Below, piece after piece: positions 4,248 through 6,217 of a stretch of 6,217 nt of DNA (the stretch's first letter is position 1; each line of letters begins with the position of its first letter). Below the pieces are notes generated by a model, which was not told where the DNA came from, did no database searches, and saw only the letters and a program-made list of their open reading frames with translations. Both the position numbers and the translations under genes were made by a program. The DNA is from an uncultured Eubacteriales bacterium (GTDB taxonomy: Bacteria; Bacillota; Clostridia; Oscillospirales; CAG-272). The stretch lies in contig URAP01000069.1 of the NCBI GenBank assembly GCA_900545935.1, positions 1-6,217 of the forward strand. The letters run 5' to 3'.

Positions 4248-5888
4248 ATGAGTAAGGTATATAATATTCGAGATATTTCTTCGATACGCGACATGGTTGA
4301 GACGAGCTGCGAGCTCTTCGCCGACAATCCCGCGTTTCTCAGCCGCGACGGCGAGACGGTGTATGTGAAAACATATACCGAGGTGGGTGAGGATATCCGC
4401 GCGCTCGCTGCCGAGTTAACCGCAAGGGGTATGCGCGGCGAGAAGATCGCTGTTATGGGCGCGAACTGCTATCAGTGGGCGCTGACCTATCTTGCCGTTT
4501 GCAGCGGCGTCGGCATAATCGTCCCGGTCGACCGCGAATATAACGGCGAGCAGCTCTCCTACGTAATGGAGGATTCCGGCGCTGCGATGCTAATTCACGG
4601 CGACGGAGTTTCGACGGCGGTCGATACCGCAGGACTCTCAGTACCGACGGTCAAATTTTCGGAGCTTGAAGAGCTTGTCGCCTCCGGAAAGGAAAGGATC
4701 GCCGAGGGAGATACATCGTACGATGATTATCAGCTCAACCCCTTTAATTTCGGCGTGCTGCTCTATACCTCGGGCACTATGGGTGCATCAAAGGGAGTAA
4801 TGCTCTCGCAGTACAATATCTGCAGTAATGTCATGCAGGCTTTGCGCGTTATCCGTGTTTATGAAAATGACCGCGCGCTGTCGGTGCTTCCGCTTCATCA
4901 TACCTATGAATGCGTTGCAGGCTTCCTCTCGTTTTTCTTCTCCGGCGCATCTATTGCATATTGCGGCTCGCTGCGTACGCTGATGAAGGATATGCAGATA
5001 TTCCAGCCTACGGTTCTCGTTGTTGTACCGCTGATGATGAGCTCGTTCTATAAGAAGATCCAGAGCACATACGGAAATCTTCGCGGAGGTAAGGCGATAT
5101 ACCGTGCTCAGACTATGCTCGCGCGCGGCGCGACCGACGCAATGAGACGCAGACTGTTTTCGCCTATTGCCAAGGTGTTCGGCGGACATCTCCGCGCATT
5201 TCTCTGCGGTGCGGCTCCGCTGCCGAGGGAAATTTTCCGCGCCTTTCAGTCCTACGGCTTTTCCGTATTTGTCGGCTACGGACTTACCGAGACCTCGCCG
5301 GTGTGCATGATGCATACCGATGATTATCAGAATCCGGATGATGTCGGATTCCCGATCGCCGGCGTTCGTGCCCGTCTTGTCAATGAGGATGAGAACGGCA
5401 TAGGTGAGTTGGAGGTTAAGGGCAATAACGTCATGCTCGGCTATTATCATAATCCCGAGGCGACTGCCGAGGTTCTGCACGGAGGATGGTTCCGCACGGG
5501 CGATCTTGCGCAGCGCAAGGAAAACGGCGCGTACCGCATTACCGGACGCACAAAGAGTATGATAGTAGCGGAAAACGGAAAGAAGATATTCCCTGAGGAG
5601 CTTGAGATACATCTCTCGGAAATCAAGGGCGTAAGTGACTGCCTTGTATTCCGCGACCCCGAGGGTCACATAACCGCCTCTATCCTGCCGGATGAGGAGC
5701 TGCTTGCGCGCGATGATGCCGCCGAGTATCTGCGCGGTCAGATAGAAAAGATAAATGAGGGCTTTCCGCGTTATAAGCGTATGGATACGCTTGTTATACG
5801 CCATGCCCCGTTTGATAAGACGACAACCCATAAAATCAAAAGAAACAGCCCCGATAATCTCGGGACCGAAGGAGGAATACGCATATGA
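4248..5888 (+). CDS. Long-chain-type acyl-CoA ligase (AMP-forming)
   Basis: The 546-residue protein belongs to the ANL adenylate-forming family: it would activate a carboxylic acid with ATP to the acyl-AMP and pass it to coenzyme A (or another thiol such as acyl carrier protein). Visible core motifs are the phosphate-binding loop YTSGTMGASKG (173-183), GYGLTET (343-349), GWFRTGD with D419 for the ribose, the hinge region GRTKSMIVAENGKKIFPEE from G433, and the C-terminal THKIKR with likely catalytic K529. The length and the LPLHHTYECVAGF block fit long-chain acyl-CoA synthetases, but chain length cannot be read off. No signal peptide or TM segment is seen, so it is cytoplasmic. ATG 4248 is preceded by AAAGGA nine bases upstream; an in-frame ATG at 4185 lacks such a site. 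Its stop overlaps the start of a small membrane protein, which hints at recruitment to the membrane or a joint task. Confidence 0.92.
   Translation: MSKVYNIRDISSIRDMVETSCELFADNPAFLSRDGETVYVKTYTEVGEDIRALAAELTARGMRGEKIAVMGANCYQWALTYLAVCSGVGIIVPVDREYNGEQLSYVMEDSGAAMLIHGDGVSTAVDTAGLSVPTVKFSELEELVASGKERIAEGDTSYDDYQLNPFNFGVLLYTSGTMGASKGVMLSQYNICSNVMQALRVIRVYENDRALSVLPLHHTYECVAGFLSFFFSGASIAYCGSLRTLMKDMQIFQPTVLVVVPLMMSSFYKKIQSTYGNLRGGKAIYRAQTMLARGATDAMRRRLFSPIAKVFGGHLRAFLCGAAPLPREIFRAFQSYGFSVFVGYGLTETSPVCMMHTDDYQNPDDVGFPIAGVRARLVNEDENGIGELEVKGNNVMLGYYHNPEATAEVLHGGWFRTGDLAQRKENGAYRITGRTKSMIVAENGKKIFPEELEIHLSEIKGVSDCLVFRDPEGHITASILPDEELLARDDAAEYLRGQIEKINEGFPRYKRMDTLVIRHAPFDKTTTHKIKRNSPDNLGTEGGIRI
5869..5875 (+). 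promoter_or_regulatory. Ribosome binding site of the 47-residue ORF
   Basis: A full AAGGAGG lies nine bases before ATG 5885, within the last codons of the acyl-CoA ligase gene. A complete Shine-Dalgarno at ideal spacing is the main reason to accept the small downstream ORF as translated. Confidence 0.8.
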
Positions 5889-6028
5889 AAAAGAGCCATA
5901 TCCTTGTTATCGCGCTCAGCGTTATAGGAACATTTGTAATGCTGCTCAGCACCCTTACCGTAATTTCGCATCGCCTGCTCGGCAAGGAGTTCTCGATTGA
6001 CGAAAACGATTTTGAGGATCTGCTGTAA
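5885..6028 (+). CDS. Small single-TM protein coupled to the acyl-CoA ligase
   Basis: This 47-residue ORF starts at an ATG overlapping the ligase stop (ATGA, shared bases 5885-5888) and ends with TAA at 6026-6028. Behind the basic start MKKSH is one hydrophobic segment (about 6-27, ILVIALSVIGTFVMLLSTLTVI), then HRLLGK and an acidic tail (EFSIDENDFEDLL, 35-47). The tail side is uncertain: the lysines at the N-terminus favour an inside N-terminus with the tail outside, but it could also be a cleaved or uncleaved signal-like anchor. There is no lipobox cysteine. Codon use (CTG, CTC, GGC, ATC) resembles the neighbouring genes. A strong ribosome site and the terminator 27 bases downstream frame it as the last gene of the unit. 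I do not know a family for it; a membrane anchor or modulator of the ligase is an inference from position only. Confidence 0.75.
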   Translation: MKKSHILVIALSVIGTFVMLLSTLTVISHRLLGKEFSIDENDFEDLL

Positions 6029-6054
6029 TTTTCCGCAGTCACCGTAACATATTG

Positions 6055-6090
6055 CGAAAGAGCGCCGACCGGATGGTCGGCGCTCTTTCG
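6055..6090 (+). terminator. Strong hairpin terminator after the small ORF
   Basis: CGAAAGAGCGCCGACC (6055-6070) and GGTCGGCGCTCTTTCG (6075-6090) form a 16-bp perfect stem with a GGAT loop. Its GC-rich core (GAGCGCCGACC/GGTCGGCGCTC) is followed by TTTCGGTT, a short interrupted U-tract, as in many intrinsic terminators. The repeat copy B starts only ten bases further on. Confidence 0.8.
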
Positions 6091-6100
6091 GTTCGGGCGA

Positions 6101-6195
6101 TTTTCGGTCTGCGCTTTTTCAGCCTTTCCGAAAACGGGGAGAGATAAAATTGTTTGGAGCACTCGATTTCGTCGCGCAAGGCGTACAAGCGTACG
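6101..6195 (+). repeat. Dispersed intergenic repeat, copy B
   Basis: This 95-base copy matches 2918-3011 except for one extra T and one C-to-T change. It follows the acyl-CoA ligase unit's terminator directly and holds no ORF. Sequence after GTACG (6195) differs from that after copy A, and the element may continue past the window edge, so its right boundary is not certain. Confidence 0.9.
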
Positions 6196-6211
6196 TCGTG
6201 CGGCGAAATCG
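6164..6211. repeat. Long imperfect hairpin at the right end of copy B
   Basis: The 14 bases at 6164-6177 pair with 6198-6211 (12 Watson-Crick and two G-U pairs; CGATTTCGTCGC against GCGGCGAAATCG). After a small internal loop, CGTAC (6182-6186) pairs with GTACG (6191-6195) around AAGC. Copy A retains only the inner CGTAC/GTACG stem, because its right flank differs. Such a structure could be a MITE-like end, an RNA hairpin or a protein site. Confidence 0.65.
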
Positions 6212-6217
6212 GGCGCA

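Noticed and set aside
4788..5831. Open frame of 347 codons on the minus strand across the acyl-CoA ligase
   Set aside because: It is antisense to all core motifs of the ligase and its own translation shows no recognisable domain; a shadow of codon bias.

Overview
The window looks like chromosomal DNA of a Firmicute of the class Clostridia, most likely a gut Oscillospiraceae/Ruminococcaceae-type organism. This is inferred from strong AGGAGG-type ribosome binding sites, sigma-A promoters, compact gene pairs, moderate GC with many CGC/GGC codons, and the gene types; it was not tested by any search. There is no tRNA, rRNA, CRISPR array, transposase or phage gene.

Layout. Positions 1-211 are an AT-rich upstream region with a promoter. 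Positions 212-1835 (+) hold a two-gene unit: a single-pass membrane protein of unknown function, followed after one base by a PflX-type (COG1313) radical SAM protein. A hairpin terminator at 1883-1929 sits between this unit and the genes converging on it. Positions 3783-2054 (-) hold two rRNA methyltransferase genes, rsmJ (16S rRNA) then rlmA (23S rRNA). The 182-base gap between them is mostly a dispersed repeat. Positions 3784-4247 are a 464-base divergent regulatory region with the rsmJ promoter (-), two promoters facing right, a possible structured leader RNA and a perfect 7-3-7 operator-like palindrome. Positions 4248-5888 (+) encode a long-chain-type acyl-CoA ligase (AMP-forming). It overlaps by ATGA a previously easy-to-miss 47-residue single-TM protein (5885-6028). 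A 16-bp hairpin terminator follows (6055-6090).

The most unusual element is an intergenic repeat of about 95 bases, found at 2918-3011 and 6101-6195 with one substitution and one indel between the copies. A partial copy at 3018-3052 supplies the stop codon of rsmJ, and a weaker relic lies at 72-94. The right-hand copy ends in a long imperfect hairpin and runs to the window edge, so its full extent is unknown.

Together the genes are mostly housekeeping: rRNA modification, fatty-acid activation and a radical SAM enzyme of unsettled role. The parts that could be new are the repeat family, the small membrane protein coupled to the acyl-CoA ligase, and the leader RNA/operator in front of the ligase.
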